From the NCBI GenBank assembly GCA_945889495.1, contig CAMDBU010000017.1, positions 1-53,442 of the forward strand: 53,442 nt of DNA, written 5' to 3'. The notes below the pieces were generated by a model. It did not search any database and had not been told where the DNA came from. It saw only the letters and a list, made by a program, of their open reading frames with translations. Numbering within the stretch: position 1 is the first letter of the stretch; each line of letters begins with the position of its first letter. The translations under genes were made by a program, and so were the position numbers. The DNA is from Syntrophobacter sp. SbD2. GTDB taxonomy: Bacteria > Desulfobacterota > Binatia > UBA9968. Of the stretch, positions 26,140 to 34,861 are shown in pieces.

Positions 26140-26245
26140 AATCGCCGCGCGCGGCACTGCGTTCTTAGCGCCCGGTCGCACTCGCACTGAGCACCGATTG
26201 CAGTCTCAAGGTGCAATCCTAGTCGCCGACGCCTATAATGCTGAC

Positions 26246-28717
26246 ATGAAACTAACGCGGACAGCGGTCGTGCTGGTGGCGATTTTTCTAACTCTGTTTA
26301 CCAACTCAGTTCAGACCAGGGCGGCCCAGCCGCCGAGTCCGGCGGACCAGCCGGGCGCCGAGGCGCTGCGCTACATCGCCGATGGCCAGTATAAACTCGG
26401 GGTGATCAAAGCCCGCGAGGTGCTCGCCAAGGCCGAACAAGCTGGTAATCCCAACAGCATCCTGCTGGTCAATCCACTTTTTTATCTGGCCGAGTTGCTG
26501 GGCCGCACCGGCCAATGGGCCGAAGCCAAGGGACTGTTCGAGCGGGCGATCGAGATTATCGAACGCGACCGGGGCGCCGGCCATCTCGACCTAGGCGAGA
26601 CTCTGATCGATTATGCCAAGCTATTGGTTGACATGGGCGACTTGGCGGCGGCCCAGAGCGCCGCCAGCCGGGCCCAAGAGATCCTCGACAAAAGCCTCCA
26701 TCCCAACGACTTGCGCATCGCCGCGGCACTCACCCAACTGGGCCGCTTGGCGTTGCTAAAAAGCGATCCTGGCGCGGCCAAGCCGCTGTTCGAGCGCGCT
26801 TTAAAAATCCGCCAGAGTCAAAGCCGGCCGAGACCGGCCCAGGTCGCGGTCGCTCTGCAACTGCTTGGTATTGCCCACCAGCGGTTGAGCGAACCGTTGG
26901 CGGCGCGGAAGTATTTTCAGCAAGCGTTGCAGATCCGCGAACGCGCACTGGGCACCGAACACCCCGCTCTGGCCGGCAACCTTACCCGGCTGGCGATGGT
27001 TAGCGAGCGCACCCAAGATATCGCCGCGGCAAAGTCATTGTACGAGCGGGCGTTGAGCATCGCGCGCAAGAGCGCCATACCGAACGAGCAGCTGCGCGCG
27101 GCCGCCGGCCTAGCCCAACTGAACGAACGGCAAAACCGTCCGGTCGAAGCCACCGAGCTGTATCGCGAGTCGATCCGGGTGCTGGAATCGCTGAGCGGCC
27201 AGTTCGAAGACGAGTCGGCCCGCGAGCGCTATCTCCAAGCCGGCGATAAGTGGCAAATCTACGACGCCTTGGCGCGGCTGCTGCTGCAACTGCACGAGCA
27301 AGACCGGACCAAGGGCTACGATCGCGAAGCCTGGGCGGTGATCGAAGCGAAGCGCAATCGGGTGGTCTCCGAGGTGATCGCGGCCAGCGCTCCCAAACAG
27401 CAAGACCCGCAGGTGCGCGAGCGAATCGACAAAGTCCACGATGCCAAGAGCGAGACCATCGCCTTAGAAAAAGCCCTGGCCGAGGAGCAAGCCAGGCCAG
27501 CGGACGCGCAACAACCGAGCCGATTGGAAAATCTCACCACGCTCTTGGCTCAGACCAAGTCAGAGTATCTCAAACAAGTACAAACCTTCATCGCCGCCTA
27601 TCCGCAGTACCGCACGCAGTTTGTCGACCAGCAAACCATCGATCCCAAAGCGCTGGCGAAATTCGCCGACCGCCTGCCCGCCAACACGCTGGCGGTGCAG
27701 TTGTTCGCCAGCGCCGACGCGCTGTATATTTTCGCCGTGGCGCCGGGCGGATATTTTCAGGTCAAGCGCCAAGCGGTGACGCAGAAAGATCTCTACACAC
27801 TGATCGCCGGTTACCGCGACTATCTGGAACGGGGCGCCAGCGAGCGGCTGTCCTGGAGCGACGACGGCTCGCCCGGCTACCGGCGCGACACCTTGCCATT
27901 CAAAGAGCTGACCGAAAGGCTGAGCACCCATCTGTTGGGCCCCATCGAAGCCGAGCTCAAAGCCAACCGCAATGTGATTTTGATCCCCAACGACATGCTT
28001 TTGTATCTGCCGATTCACGCACTGACGCAGAAACAGAGCGACGGCAGCAAGCGCTTTCTCGCCGAGACTCATACCGTCAGTTACCTGACCCAACTGGAGC
28101 TAGCCGACATCGTCAATCCCGGCGGCCCCAAGCTCAACGTGCCGCTCTTGGCGCTGGCCAATCCCGACGGCACGCTGCCGGCGGCGAGCCGCGAGGTGCG
28201 CGAGATCGGCAAACTGCGCTCCGGGGTAACCACCCTCGATGGCCTGCAAGCGACCAAAGAACGGTTTCTCAGTCTGGCCGGAAACTTTCCCGATCTCCAC
28301 TTGGCCACCCACGGCGTACTCGACCCGGTGCGACCGGAAAAGTCATATCTGCTGATGGCGGGTAAGGATGAAGAAAGCCAGCGGTTGTCGATCGCCGAGA
28401 TCGCCGGCATGCGCTTATCGCCCAATGGCCTGGCGATCTTGTCGGCTTGCGAAACCGCTGTGGGCGAGCAAGTGCCGGGGGCGGCGCTGATTACGCTCTC
28501 GGCGGCGTTCAGCCAGGCTGGCTCCCAGTCGATCATGGCGTCGCTGTGGAAAGTCGCCGATGTCGCCACCCGCGATTTGATGATCGCGCTGCATGGCGCA
28601 TTGCCGAAGGTCGGCCGCGCCGCCGCACTCCAACAAGCCCAACTGGCGGTGCTGAAAAATCCCCAGACCGCCCATCCCTTTTATTGGGCGCCGTTCATTC
28701 TGATCGGCGCGCGCTAA
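26246..28717 (+). CDS. Secreted TPR-CHAT domain protein
   Basis: This protein of about 823 residues has a signal peptide (KLTRTAVVLVAIFLTLFT), an N-terminal array of tetratricopeptide repeats (about residues 30-340), a helical linker, and a C-terminal CHAT domain (about 530-823). CHAT domains are caspase/gingipain-like cysteine proteases; the His and Cys are H689 (LATHG) and C735 (SACETA). The ending HPFYWAPFILIG is also typical. The frame is open to 26072, but that extension overlaps senB; the ATG at 26246 begins the signal peptide. Secreted TPR-CHAT proteins are common and mostly uncharacterised. It ends 6 bp from a convergent gene. Confidence 0.87.
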   Translation: MKLTRTAVVLVAIFLTLFTNSVQTRAAQPPSPADQPGAEALRYIADGQYKLGVIKAREVLAKAEQAGNPNSILLVNPLFYLAELLGRTGQWAEAKGLFERAIEIIERDRGAGHLDLGETLIDYAKLLVDMGDLAAAQSAASRAQEILDKSLHPNDLRIAAALTQLGRLALLKSDPGAAKPLFERALKIRQSQSRPRPAQVAVALQLLGIAHQRLSEPLAARKYFQQALQIRERALGTEHPALAGNLTRLAMVSERTQDIAAAKSLYERALSIARKSAIPNEQLRAAAGLAQLNERQNRPVEATELYRESIRVLESLSGQFEDESARERYLQAGDKWQIYDALARLLLQLHEQDRTKGYDREAWAVIEAKRNRVVSEVIAASAPKQQDPQVRERIDKVHDAKSETIALEKALAEEQARPADAQQPSRLENLTTLLAQTKSEYLKQVQTFIAAYPQYRTQFVDQQTIDPKALAKFADRLPANTLAVQLFASADALYIFAVAPGGYFQVKRQAVTQKDLYTLIAGYRDYLERGASERLSWSDDGSPGYRRDTLPFKELTERLSTHLLGPIEAELKANRNVILIPNDMLLYLPIHALTQKQSDGSKRFLAETHTVSYLTQLELADIVNPGGPKLNVPLLALANPDGTLPAASREVREIGKLRSGVTTLDGLQATKERFLSLAGNFPDLHLATHGVLDPVRPEKSYLLMAGKDEESQRLSIAEIAGMRLSPNGLAILSACETAVGEQVPGAALITLSAAFSQAGSQSIMASLWKVADVATRDLMIALHGALPKVGRAAALQQAQLAVLKNPQTAHPFYWAPFILIGAR

Positions 28718-28723
28718 CGCGGC

Positions 28724-29995
28724 TTAGCTGCGGGTAGGCTGCGCCGGGGTTTCGTGAATCCAGCCCTTGACCCAAGGCAGTAGCAAATAGGCCGGCATCG
28801 ACAACAAAAAAGTGATCGCGAAATAGTTGGCGAAGCCGTACTTCTCGGCGCCGAGACCACTAATTGCGCCGATCAATCTTCCAGTCAGCGAAAACACCGA
28901 CGACAGAAACGCGTACTGCACGGTGGCGTGCTCTTTTTGGCAAACGTTCATCAGGAAGGCCAAGAATGCCGCGGTGCCGAGTCCTCCCGACAGCGACTCG
29001 AACATCGACGCGCCATAGAGGCCGAAGCGGCCAAGGTCCATCCACTCGACAAACGAATAGCCGAGATTGGACACCGCCTGTAACAGGCCGAGAAACCAAA
29101 TGCCGTGAAAAATACCGAAGCGTGAGATGAATGCGCCGCCCAGAAGCGCGCCGACGACGCTCAAGACGATGCCAAACGTGGTCGGGAACATGCCGATCTG
29201 AAACATTAATTCTTCTTGCACCGGCCAAATGGTTTTACCGTAGTCGACCCAGAACGGCTTCACCATCGGCCCGATGGCGAACTCGCCGAGCTTGTAGGTC
29301 AAGACGAACAGGATAAGCGGAATCACTTTCCAAGTGCCGGCCCAACCGGCGAAGCCGGCGAGCCAATGTTCCTTGGCTTCTATCGGCAAACTCAAACGCG
29401 GGATCGCCAGCGCGGTGAAGCCTAGGGCGGCGAAAACAATTCCGGCCAGAACGAAGAGCGAATTCCACGCCAACACACCGGCGAGCAACACGGCACCGCC
29501 GCCGATGGCGACCAACGCGACGCGGTACGCCGAAGCGCGCACGCCGTTGGCCGCGCCCTCCTCGGCGCGCTCGACCAAGCCGACGGAATAGGAATCGATA
29601 GCGATATCTTGGGTCGCCGACAAGGTCGTCAGCGCGAGGATCAAGAACAGCACGATGAGACCGACGCCGGCAACGTTGACGAACGGCAGCGCGAACAACA
29701 CCGCGGCAATGCCGAGCATGCAGGCAAGCATCCAGTGGCGCCGGTCGCCGAAGCGGTGCACGAGCGGCGACCAGAAGACTTTCAGGGAATAGGGAAGTTC
29801 GAGCAGCCGCAGCCCGCCGATGGCGCGCAAGGACACGCCGTTGATGCGAAAATAAACCGGCAAGACTTCCCAGAGAATCGCCGCCGGCGCCCCTTGAATG
29901 AAATAGAGCAAGGCGATGGTGCCAAGTTTCTTACGAGTCTCGGGTGCGCTCTCTCGCACGCCTAACAACTTCCACATCCACGCCGGCATATTCAT
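28724..29995 (-). CDS. AmpG-like (PAT family) MFS permease
   Basis: This integral membrane protein of 423 residues has about 12 hydrophobic segments. LLYFIQGAPAAILWEVLPVYF, split by APAA, is followed by LPYSLKVFWSPLVHRFGDRR. The latter matches the 'KFLWSPLMDR' loop of AmpG, the muropeptide permease, and of acetyl-CoA transporters in the PAT subfamily. The substrate here is not certain; muropeptide recycling is plausible. The ATG has no evident Shine-Dalgarno sequence, and an internal ATG lies two codons later. It is convergent with the CHAT gene and divergent from phoX. Confidence 0.8.
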   Translation of the reverse strand: MNMPAWMWKLLGVRESAPETRKKLGTIALLYFIQGAPAAILWEVLPVYFRINGVSLRAIGGLRLLELPYSLKVFWSPLVHRFGDRRHWMLACMLGIAAVLFALPFVNVAGVGLIVLFLILALTTLSATQDIAIDSYSVGLVERAEEGAANGVRASAYRVALVAIGGGAVLLAGVLAWNSLFVLAGIVFAALGFTALAIPRLSLPIEAKEHWLAGFAGWAGTWKVIPLILFVLTYKLGEFAIGPMVKPFWVDYGKTIWPVQEELMFQIGMFPTTFGIVLSVVGALLGGAFISRFGIFHGIWFLGLLQAVSNLGYSFVEWMDLGRFGLYGASMFESLSGGLGTAAFLAFLMNVCQKEHATVQYAFLSSVFSLTGRLIGAISGLGAEKYGFANYFAITFLLSMPAYLLLPWVKGWIHETPAQPTRS

Positions 29996-30055
29996 TCACT
30001 TATAAAGACAAACCGCCGAAGTTGCCAGCGCGCCGTAACCCACTCTTCGCTCTAC

Positions 30056-30072
30056 CGTCACCGTTTCGTCAC
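30056..30072 (+). promoter_or_regulatory. Candidate Pho box upstream of phoX
   Basis: CGTCAC (30056-30061) and CGTCAC (30067-30072) are a direct repeat with 11-bp period, the spacing of PhoB half-sites. They lie about 60 bp upstream of the phoX start. The core is GTCAC, rather than the GTAAC/TTAAC of the other sites in this window. I see only two repeats, so this one is weaker. Confidence 0.4.
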
Positions 30073-30132
30073 ATTGCCAGGGTAGTTATCCCGTGTCGAA
30101 GGACAAAATTTTCAGAGGAGGAAATTAGATTT

Positions 30133-31679
30133 ATGAATATCAACTTTCGCAAACGAGCGACCACGGTGGGCAAAAAAGCCGCCGTGGCCGGACTCGCGAT
30201 CTTACTCGCCGCGCCGATGGCCGGCGCGAGCGACGATTGGGACGACGACTTCGACGGCAAGGACTTCGGCCGCCTCGTCGAGCGTATACTGCGCGCGCAA
30301 TCGGAGAAATACTTCGGGTTTAACGGTCCGTTGAAAGAATCCGCACCGGCAACCACGGGGCAATATCGGACGACGAGCCAGAAAGCCAGCGACCAAATCC
30401 TGCTGGCCAAAGGCTTGAAGGTTGAATTTCTCACCCGTAACGCTGGGAACAATACCGACATGATGACTTTCTTCCCGGCGCACAATCCGACCCACCTGGT
30501 TACCTGCGTCGAAGGGGCAGTCGAGACGCTGAGTAATGGCAAGCGCAACCCCTCGGTGCAACGGATTAACTTGGCCACTGGCGCAGTGGAAACCATCCTG
30601 CGCGGCATGAGCCGTTGCGACGGTATTACCACCACAGCCTGGGGCACAATCCTCGCCACAGAAGAAACCGGCGACGGCAGCGCTTATGAGATTCTGAATC
30701 CGCTTACGACAACGGAAGTCACCATCACGGCACGTGGCGCCTGCGGCGTGGCCGCGACCATCGCCAACTCTCCCGGCTCGACAAATGTCATTAAGCGCAT
30801 CGCGCTACCTTGTATGGCGTGGGAAGGGCTGGCCGTGTTGCCAAGCGGCGTTATCATCGCCGGAGATGAACTGCGGCCCGGGGATTCGGGTACCGATACC
30901 GACGGCGGCGCGATCTTCAAGTTCGTCCCGACGACCCTGCGTAGCACCACCGGGCCAATCGAAAATTTGAGCCAATCGCCTCTCACGGCAGGATCGGCCT
31001 TCGCCATGCAGGTCTCCTGCAACAACAACAATCAAGGCACAACAATCAAGGCACTGGACAGGGTTGCGAGGTCGGCAACGCGGCGTGGGTCTCAGTGACT
31101 GCCGCCAGCGCGCGAAGCACGGCCAGAACCGCCGCGGCCACCGGTTATTACCGTCCCGAGGATCTGCATCAGGACCCCAAGTTCAGCGATCCGGACAATG
31201 CCAACGCCATTCGCTTCTGCTGGACCAATACTCAGAACGAGAGCGCGGGCAGCTTCGGCGAAGTGGTGTGCGGCATCGACGCCAGTCCTAATACCGCGTC
31301 GCCAACCAGCCGAACCGTGTTGGTTTATCGCTTGATCGAAGGCGACGAAGACATGAACCAGCCCGACAACCTCGAGTTCCAGCCCGTCACCGGGAACGTG
31401 TACGTCATCGAAGATCATCCCAACGGCGACATTTGGGCCTGCTTGCCGGACGGCGCGGATCGCGATCTCAAGTCGGACGGTTGTGTAAAGATGTTGTCGG
31501 TGAAGGATTCATCCGCCGAACCGACCGGCTTCATCTTCGATCCCACGGGCACGGTTGCCTACGTGGCGATCCAGCACAGCGCCGATGTCGGCATGCCGCT
31601 GTTCGACGGCTATGCCACCGACGACATCTTGAAGATCACCGGCTTCAAAGTTAAACACGACCACAGCAAACGCGATTAA
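30133..31679 (+). pseudogene. phoX: PhoX-family alkaline phosphatase, frameshifted
   Basis: Two frames together encode a complete PhoX (DUF839) phosphatase of about 510 residues, a calcium- and iron-dependent secreted enzyme that frees phosphate from esters. The first part (30133-31098 frame) has a basic N-terminus and hydrophobic KAAVAGLAILLAAPMAGA, then NPTHLVTCVEGAVETLSNG and CDGITTTAWGTILATEETGDG, each a PhoX hallmark. The second part (frame of 31095-31679) has TGYYRPEDLHQDP and NVYVIEDHPNGDIWAC. The break coincides with a perfect 14-bp tandem duplication at 31026-31053. Removing one copy restores a single frame reading CNNNNQGTGQGCEVGNAAWV. The start follows GAGGAGGAAATTAG. It heads the phosphate region. 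Confidence 0.85.
31026..31053. repeat. 14-bp tandem duplication inside phoX
   Basis: The unit CAACAATCAAGGCA occurs twice without interruption (31026-31039 and 31040-31053). Fourteen bases shift the frame by two. Deleting one copy joins the two phoX frames exactly. It is most simply a recent slipped-strand event, or an assembly error. Confidence 0.92.
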
Positions 31680-31693
31680 TCCTGCCTGAGTCA

Positions 31694-31730
31694 CGGCTTC
31701 GGCGGGGGAATTATTCCCCCGCCGAAGCCG
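31694..31730. terminator. Bidirectional terminator between phoX and aquaporin
   Basis: A perfect 17-bp stem CGGCTTCGGCGGGGGAA / TTCCCCCGCCGAAGCCG with a 3-nt TTA loop lies between convergent genes, 14 bp after the phoX stop. The T tract after it is short (AATTTT). Confidence 0.85.
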
Positions 31731-31749
31731 CTGCGCTAATTTTCCAACG

Positions 31750-32424
31750 TCACGCTTTACTCGGCGGCACCATGACAAGCCAGCGAGCCAACAGGGTTGC
31801 CGCCACGGCGCCAAGGATCTGCGCCACGATAAACATTGGCACACTTTGCGGCGCGATCCCGGCAAAAGTGTCGGTCAGCGCGCGCGCCAGCGTGACCGCG
31901 GGATTGGCAAAGGATGTTGAAGAGGTAAACCAATAGGCGCTGGTGATATAGGCCGCCACCGTCACCGGCGCTGATTCGGCGCGAAAGCGCGCTGTGAGCA
32001 GAATCACCAAGACCAATCCGAACGTGGCGATCACTTCACCGAGACCTTCGCCGAAACTCGATCGCACATGGAGCGAAGTTTGAATCAGCGCCAAGCCAAA
32101 CATGCCATGGGCCGCGATCACACCAATAATAGCACCGCATATTTGCGCGCCGATGTAGACCAAGACATGAGCAACTGGAGAGTTGTCATTCCAAGCCGCG
32201 ACCAGGGAGACCACCGGACTGAAGTGCGCGCCCGATATGGGTCCGAAGATGACAATCAAAACATAAAGCCCGGCGCCGGTGGCAATGGAATTCGCCAACA
32301 GCGCGATGGCCACATTGCCCTGGGCCAAACGCTCGCCCATGATGCCCGAGCCGACGACGATCGCCAGCAACATCGCCGTGCCGAGCGCTTCCGCCGCCAC
32401 CGCCTGACTAAGAATTGTTTTCAT
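31750..32424 (-). CDS. MIP/aquaporin-family channel with one altered NPA box
   Basis: This 224-residue channel protein has six hydrophobic segments. The second NPA box is intact in SFANPAVTLAR. The first is SPV in GAHFSPVVSL, where the family has NPA, so the Asn that orients the substrate is Ser. Aquaporins of this size pass water, glycerol or metalloid hydroxides such as arsenous acid; AqpS-type members occur in arsenic operons. The arsenate reductase domain in this same region makes arsenite efflux a reasonable but unproven guess. The ATG follows GCGAGGCGAGTC. It is convergent with phoX. Confidence 0.85.
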   Translation of the reverse strand: MKTILSQAVAAEALGTAMLLAIVVGSGIMGERLAQGNVAIALLANSIATGAGLYVLIVIFGPISGAHFSPVVSLVAAWNDNSPVAHVLVYIGAQICGAIIGVIAAHGMFGLALIQTSLHVRSSFGEGLGEVIATFGLVLVILLTARFRAESAPVTVAAYITSAYWFTSSTSFANPAVTLARALTDTFAGIAPQSVPMFIVAQILGAVAATLLARWLVMVPPSKA

Positions 32425-32532
32425 GACTCGCCTCGCTATCTCTCTTACGCGTCAATCGTAACATTTGCCACGCTATCGAAGCGATGCGCTGGTCAATACT
32501 CGCCTATGTAAGCCGGCACAGCGCGACGAATG

Positions 32533-32559
32533 TTCACCCATCGGTAACGCTGGCTTAAC
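32533..32559 (+). promoter_or_regulatory. Candidate Pho box upstream of the 185-residue hypothetical gene
   Basis: TTCAC (32533), GTAAC (32544) and TTAAC (32555) follow each other with exactly 11-bp period, the PhoB half-site spacing. The last two match the TAAC cores seen before ppx, ppk and pstS. The site ends about 50 bp upstream of the next start codon. Confidence 0.5.
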
Positions 32560-32609
32560 GCCGCCGCGCCACTATCGCGCCAAATACAGTAACAGTAAAG
32601 GAGAGAGCC

Positions 32610-33167
32610 ATGGAAAAATTAAACATTGGCACTATCATTCAGGAAGCGATCTCGCGATTTAGCCAAAATCGCAGCGGCGACAAGCCGCCGGTGTTCGTCA
32701 CTCTCGCACCCGCCATAAGCCCGGTGCCGTGGGAAAACCCAAGCGCGGAAACGTTCATGCGCCGGTTTGTCTACGAAACTCTACTAACCAGCGATCCCGA
32801 GGCGCCGATCGAAGTTTCGCTGCGCTGCAAAAGCAGCCTCAGCGACCTTAATGCCTTCATCGGCATCAAACCCGCCTTCTGGATTCAGCTGCGCGTTACC
32901 GGCCGCGGCCTGCGCATCGGTGAAAAAGCAATCGAAGAACTATTCGACGAACTCGGCTTCCGGGTCGAAGAATGGATCGGCGTTGAAGGCTCGGGTACCC
33001 GCTTGGGCATCTTCGGCACCATCGACGCGCCGACGGTGAAGATGGTCTTTTGTCTCCAGTCGGTGCACCACAAACTGAAATGCGACTTGTTATTGCCAAT
33101 TCATGACCGTTCGATCCATTCGGACTTGGTGAGTCGTGAGGAGGTAAGCCGATCGCCGCAAGCTTAA
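32610..33167 (+). CDS. Conserved-looking hypothetical protein
   Basis: This is a 185-residue soluble protein without signal peptide or membrane segment. I do not recognise a family. It has an N-terminal helix, a Pro-rich linker (FVTLAPAISPVPWENPSAE), then an alternating strand-helix part with RVTGRGLRIGEKAIEELFDE and a Gly-rich turn EGSGTRLGIFGT. The ATG has AAAGGAGAGAGCC before it, a strong ribosome binding site. A candidate Pho box lies upstream, and a UspA gene follows after 81 bp, so it is probably induced by phosphate limitation. Confidence 0.7.
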   Translation: MEKLNIGTIIQEAISRFSQNRSGDKPPVFVTLAPAISPVPWENPSAETFMRRFVYETLLTSDPEAPIEVSLRCKSSLSDLNAFIGIKPAFWIQLRVTGRGLRIGEKAIEELFDELGFRVEEWIGVEGSGTRLGIFGTIDAPTVKMVFCLQSVHHKLKCDLLLPIHDRSIHSDLVSREEVSRSPQA

Positions 33168-33248
33168 CACACTGTTCTCGGAGCCTTTATTAGCTGGAAA
33201 TGAGGCGGCGTTAACCTTCCTCCAGCTACAATTAAGAAGGAGAAAATT

Positions 33249-33791
33249 ATGACACGCTTACAGAAAATCTTGGTGCCCACCGACCTATCGGAACATTCAC
33301 GGCGCGCCCTCGTCTACGGCTCGCGACTGGCGGCGGAAGACAATGCGGCATTGGTGATTTTACACATTGCCAACGAACTTAACTCCTGGGAGATCACCAA
33401 TGAATTCGAAATTTATGCCGGCAATTACAACCAGGTATGGCCGCTCGATCGCGTGCTCAGCGAAGCATCCCTCGACTTAAGCAACTTCTTGGAACCCCAC
33501 ATGGAGCAGTTAAAAAAGTTGCCCCGTACGACCAAGAGGGTAATGTTGGGCAATGTGCTCGATCAGATTACCTCGGTGGCTGAAGAAGACAAAGCCGACT
33601 TGATTATCATGTCGCCGCGCCGCAACCGCGGACTGCGCCACTGGCTCGGCGGCGGCATCACCGACCGGGTCACGCGGCTGAGCCCCTGCCCCGTGCTGTC
33701 GATCACCCAGCCGTTGCCGTCCCAGCCCTGGCGCGGCAAGCTGGTGCCAAGTTTCTTCGGCTGGCCCAAGCAACGCACCGTGGAGATTTAG
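33249..33791 (+). CDS. Universal stress protein (UspA family)
   Basis: This 180-residue UspA-like protein starts with the hallmark KILVPTDLSEHSRRAL and continues with AADNAALVILHIAN-like beta-alpha elements (read EDNAALVILHIAN here). The C-terminal core is DLIIMSPRRNRGLRHWLGGG, then TDRVTRLSPCPVLSI. In ATP-binding Usps this region reads G-x2-G-x9-G-S. Here the first Gly is Pro or Arg and the last is part of GGGIT, so ATP binding is uncertain. The ATG follows GAAGGAGAAAATT. PsiE follows after 27 bp, so the two may be cotranscribed in the Pho region. Confidence 0.88.
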   Translation: MTRLQKILVPTDLSEHSRRALVYGSRLAAEDNAALVILHIANELNSWEITNEFEIYAGNYNQVWPLDRVLSEASLDLSNFLEPHMEQLKKLPRTTKRVMLGNVLDQITSVAEEDKADLIIMSPRRNRGLRHWLGGGITDRVTRLSPCPVLSITQPLPSQPWRGKLVPSFFGWPKQRTVEI

Positions 33792-33818
33792 GCTAATGGA
33801 ATTGGCAAGCCGACGTTC

Positions 33819-34376
33819 ATGAAACCTCTATCGGATACCAGACGGAGATTGCTCGATTTTTGGCGCCATTTTGAAGCCGTGGGATTTTTCAACCAAGTCA
33901 TGGATAGCTTTTTCAAACTGCTGATATTCTTCGTCGTCCTGGTACTCGCCATTGGTCTGGTGCGGCTGTTCTTGGACGTCTGGAACGTCATGGCAGGGCG
34001 CGAGCTGAAGGAAGCGTTCGGTTACACCGTGACCAATTTGCTCACCTTTTTTATCATTCTGGAACTGTTCAAAAGCCTGGTCGAGTATTTTCGCGAGCAC
34101 CGGCTCAAGCTAACGTTCATTATCGACGCGACATTGGTTTTCATTCTGCGCGAAGTAATGATCGGCCTCTATCAGCACCAAAGCTCGCCGGCGCTGCTCG
34201 TCGCCCTGGCGCTGATGGCTTTAGTGCTGGGAGGCGTGCGCACGCTCGCCATCGTCTACTCACCGATGGAACACAACCTGCTAGACACATCGAACCAGAA
34301 CCAAACCGACGCCGCGATTCAAAGCAACAAACAACCGACGACCCATAATCGAGCCACCGAATTAACCGTTCAGTAG
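33819..34376 (+). CDS. psiE: PsiE-family phosphate-starvation-inducible membrane protein
   Basis: This 185-residue inner-membrane protein has four hydrophobic helices (about residues 30-52, 72-90, 100-118 and 122-142). The middle, LLTFFIILELFKSLVEYFRE followed by HRLKLTFIIDATLVFILREVMI (split at the loop), is the PsiE pattern. PsiE is induced by phosphate starvation in E. coli; its biochemical role is unknown. The hydrophilic tail after residue 150 is longer than in the E. coli protein. It sits between a Usp gene and a DHp-only gene on the same strand. The ribosome binding site is weak. Confidence 0.82.
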   Translation: MKPLSDTRRRLLDFWRHFEAVGFFNQVMDSFFKLLIFFVVLVLAIGLVRLFLDVWNVMAGRELKEAFGYTVTNLLTFFIILELFKSLVEYFREHRLKLTFIIDATLVFILREVMIGLYQHQSSPALLVALALMALVLGGVRTLAIVYSPMEHNLLDTSNQNQTDAAIQSNKQPTTHNRATELTVQ

Positions 34377-34396
34377 ACCCAAAGGAATTGATTTCA

Positions 34397-34756
34397 ATGA
34401 TCAAAGATACGCCAAACCCAAAACCACGAAGTCAGAGCCTGGAATCTTTTCTCGCCAAACGCCAGCAGCGCCAGTCCATCGACCAAGTCGCCCACGAGAT
34501 CGTCAATCAACTGACGGTACTCAATCTGGTCGGTTCAAGGATCATCGCGCGCTCTCCAGCCGGCGCCGACGCCAAGCTCGCGCGCGAAGTTGAGATCTTC
34601 GAGCGCTCCATCGCTGAAGCTACGGTTCTGGTCCAACAACTAGTCAACGATCTGCAATCCCAAAAGAAATGCACCCAGCAAGAAGCGAAAACCGCGCCGG
34701 CAGTTCCCGGCCAGGTCATTCGCTTCCTACGTGGGGTGTCAGGTCAAAAGCGCTGA
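34397..34756 (+). CDS. DHp-only (HisKA-like) orphan protein
   Basis: This protein of 119 residues contains a two-helix segment like the dimerisation and phosphoacceptor domain of histidine kinases. SIDQVAHEIVNQLTVLNLVG carries His33 in an H-box-like AHE-x2-N-x-LT context, and a second helix FERSIAEATVLVQQLVNDLQ follows. No ATP-binding domain, receiver or membrane segment is present. It could be a histidine phosphotransfer protein or a dimerisation competitor of a kinase. The ATG at 34397 lies 10 nt after AAAGGA; a TTG at 34388 in frame is too close to that site. It lies between psiE and ppx. Confidence 0.6.
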   Translation: MIKDTPNPKPRSQSLESFLAKRQQRQSIDQVAHEIVNQLTVLNLVGSRIIARSPAGADAKLAREVEIFERSIAEATVLVQQLVNDLQSQKKCTQQEAKTAPAVPGQVIRFLRGVSGQKR

Positions 34757-34787
34757 CCATCGGCTGAACCTGGTGTGAGCGCCAGGC

Positions 34788-34816
34788 GTTAACTTAAATT
34801 TAACATAATTGTAATG
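34788..34816 (+). promoter_or_regulatory. Candidate Pho box upstream of ppx
   Basis: Three 7-mers at exact 11-bp period: GTTAACT (34788), TTTAACA (34799) and TGTAATG (34810). The 4-bp linkers are TAAA and TAAT. They end 45 bp before the ppx start. This is one of the best examples of the TAAC-type site in the window. Confidence 0.65.
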
Positions 34817-34861
34817 TGGCAAAATGCGATCGCCGGAATAACTGTGATATGAAGCCGGTTC

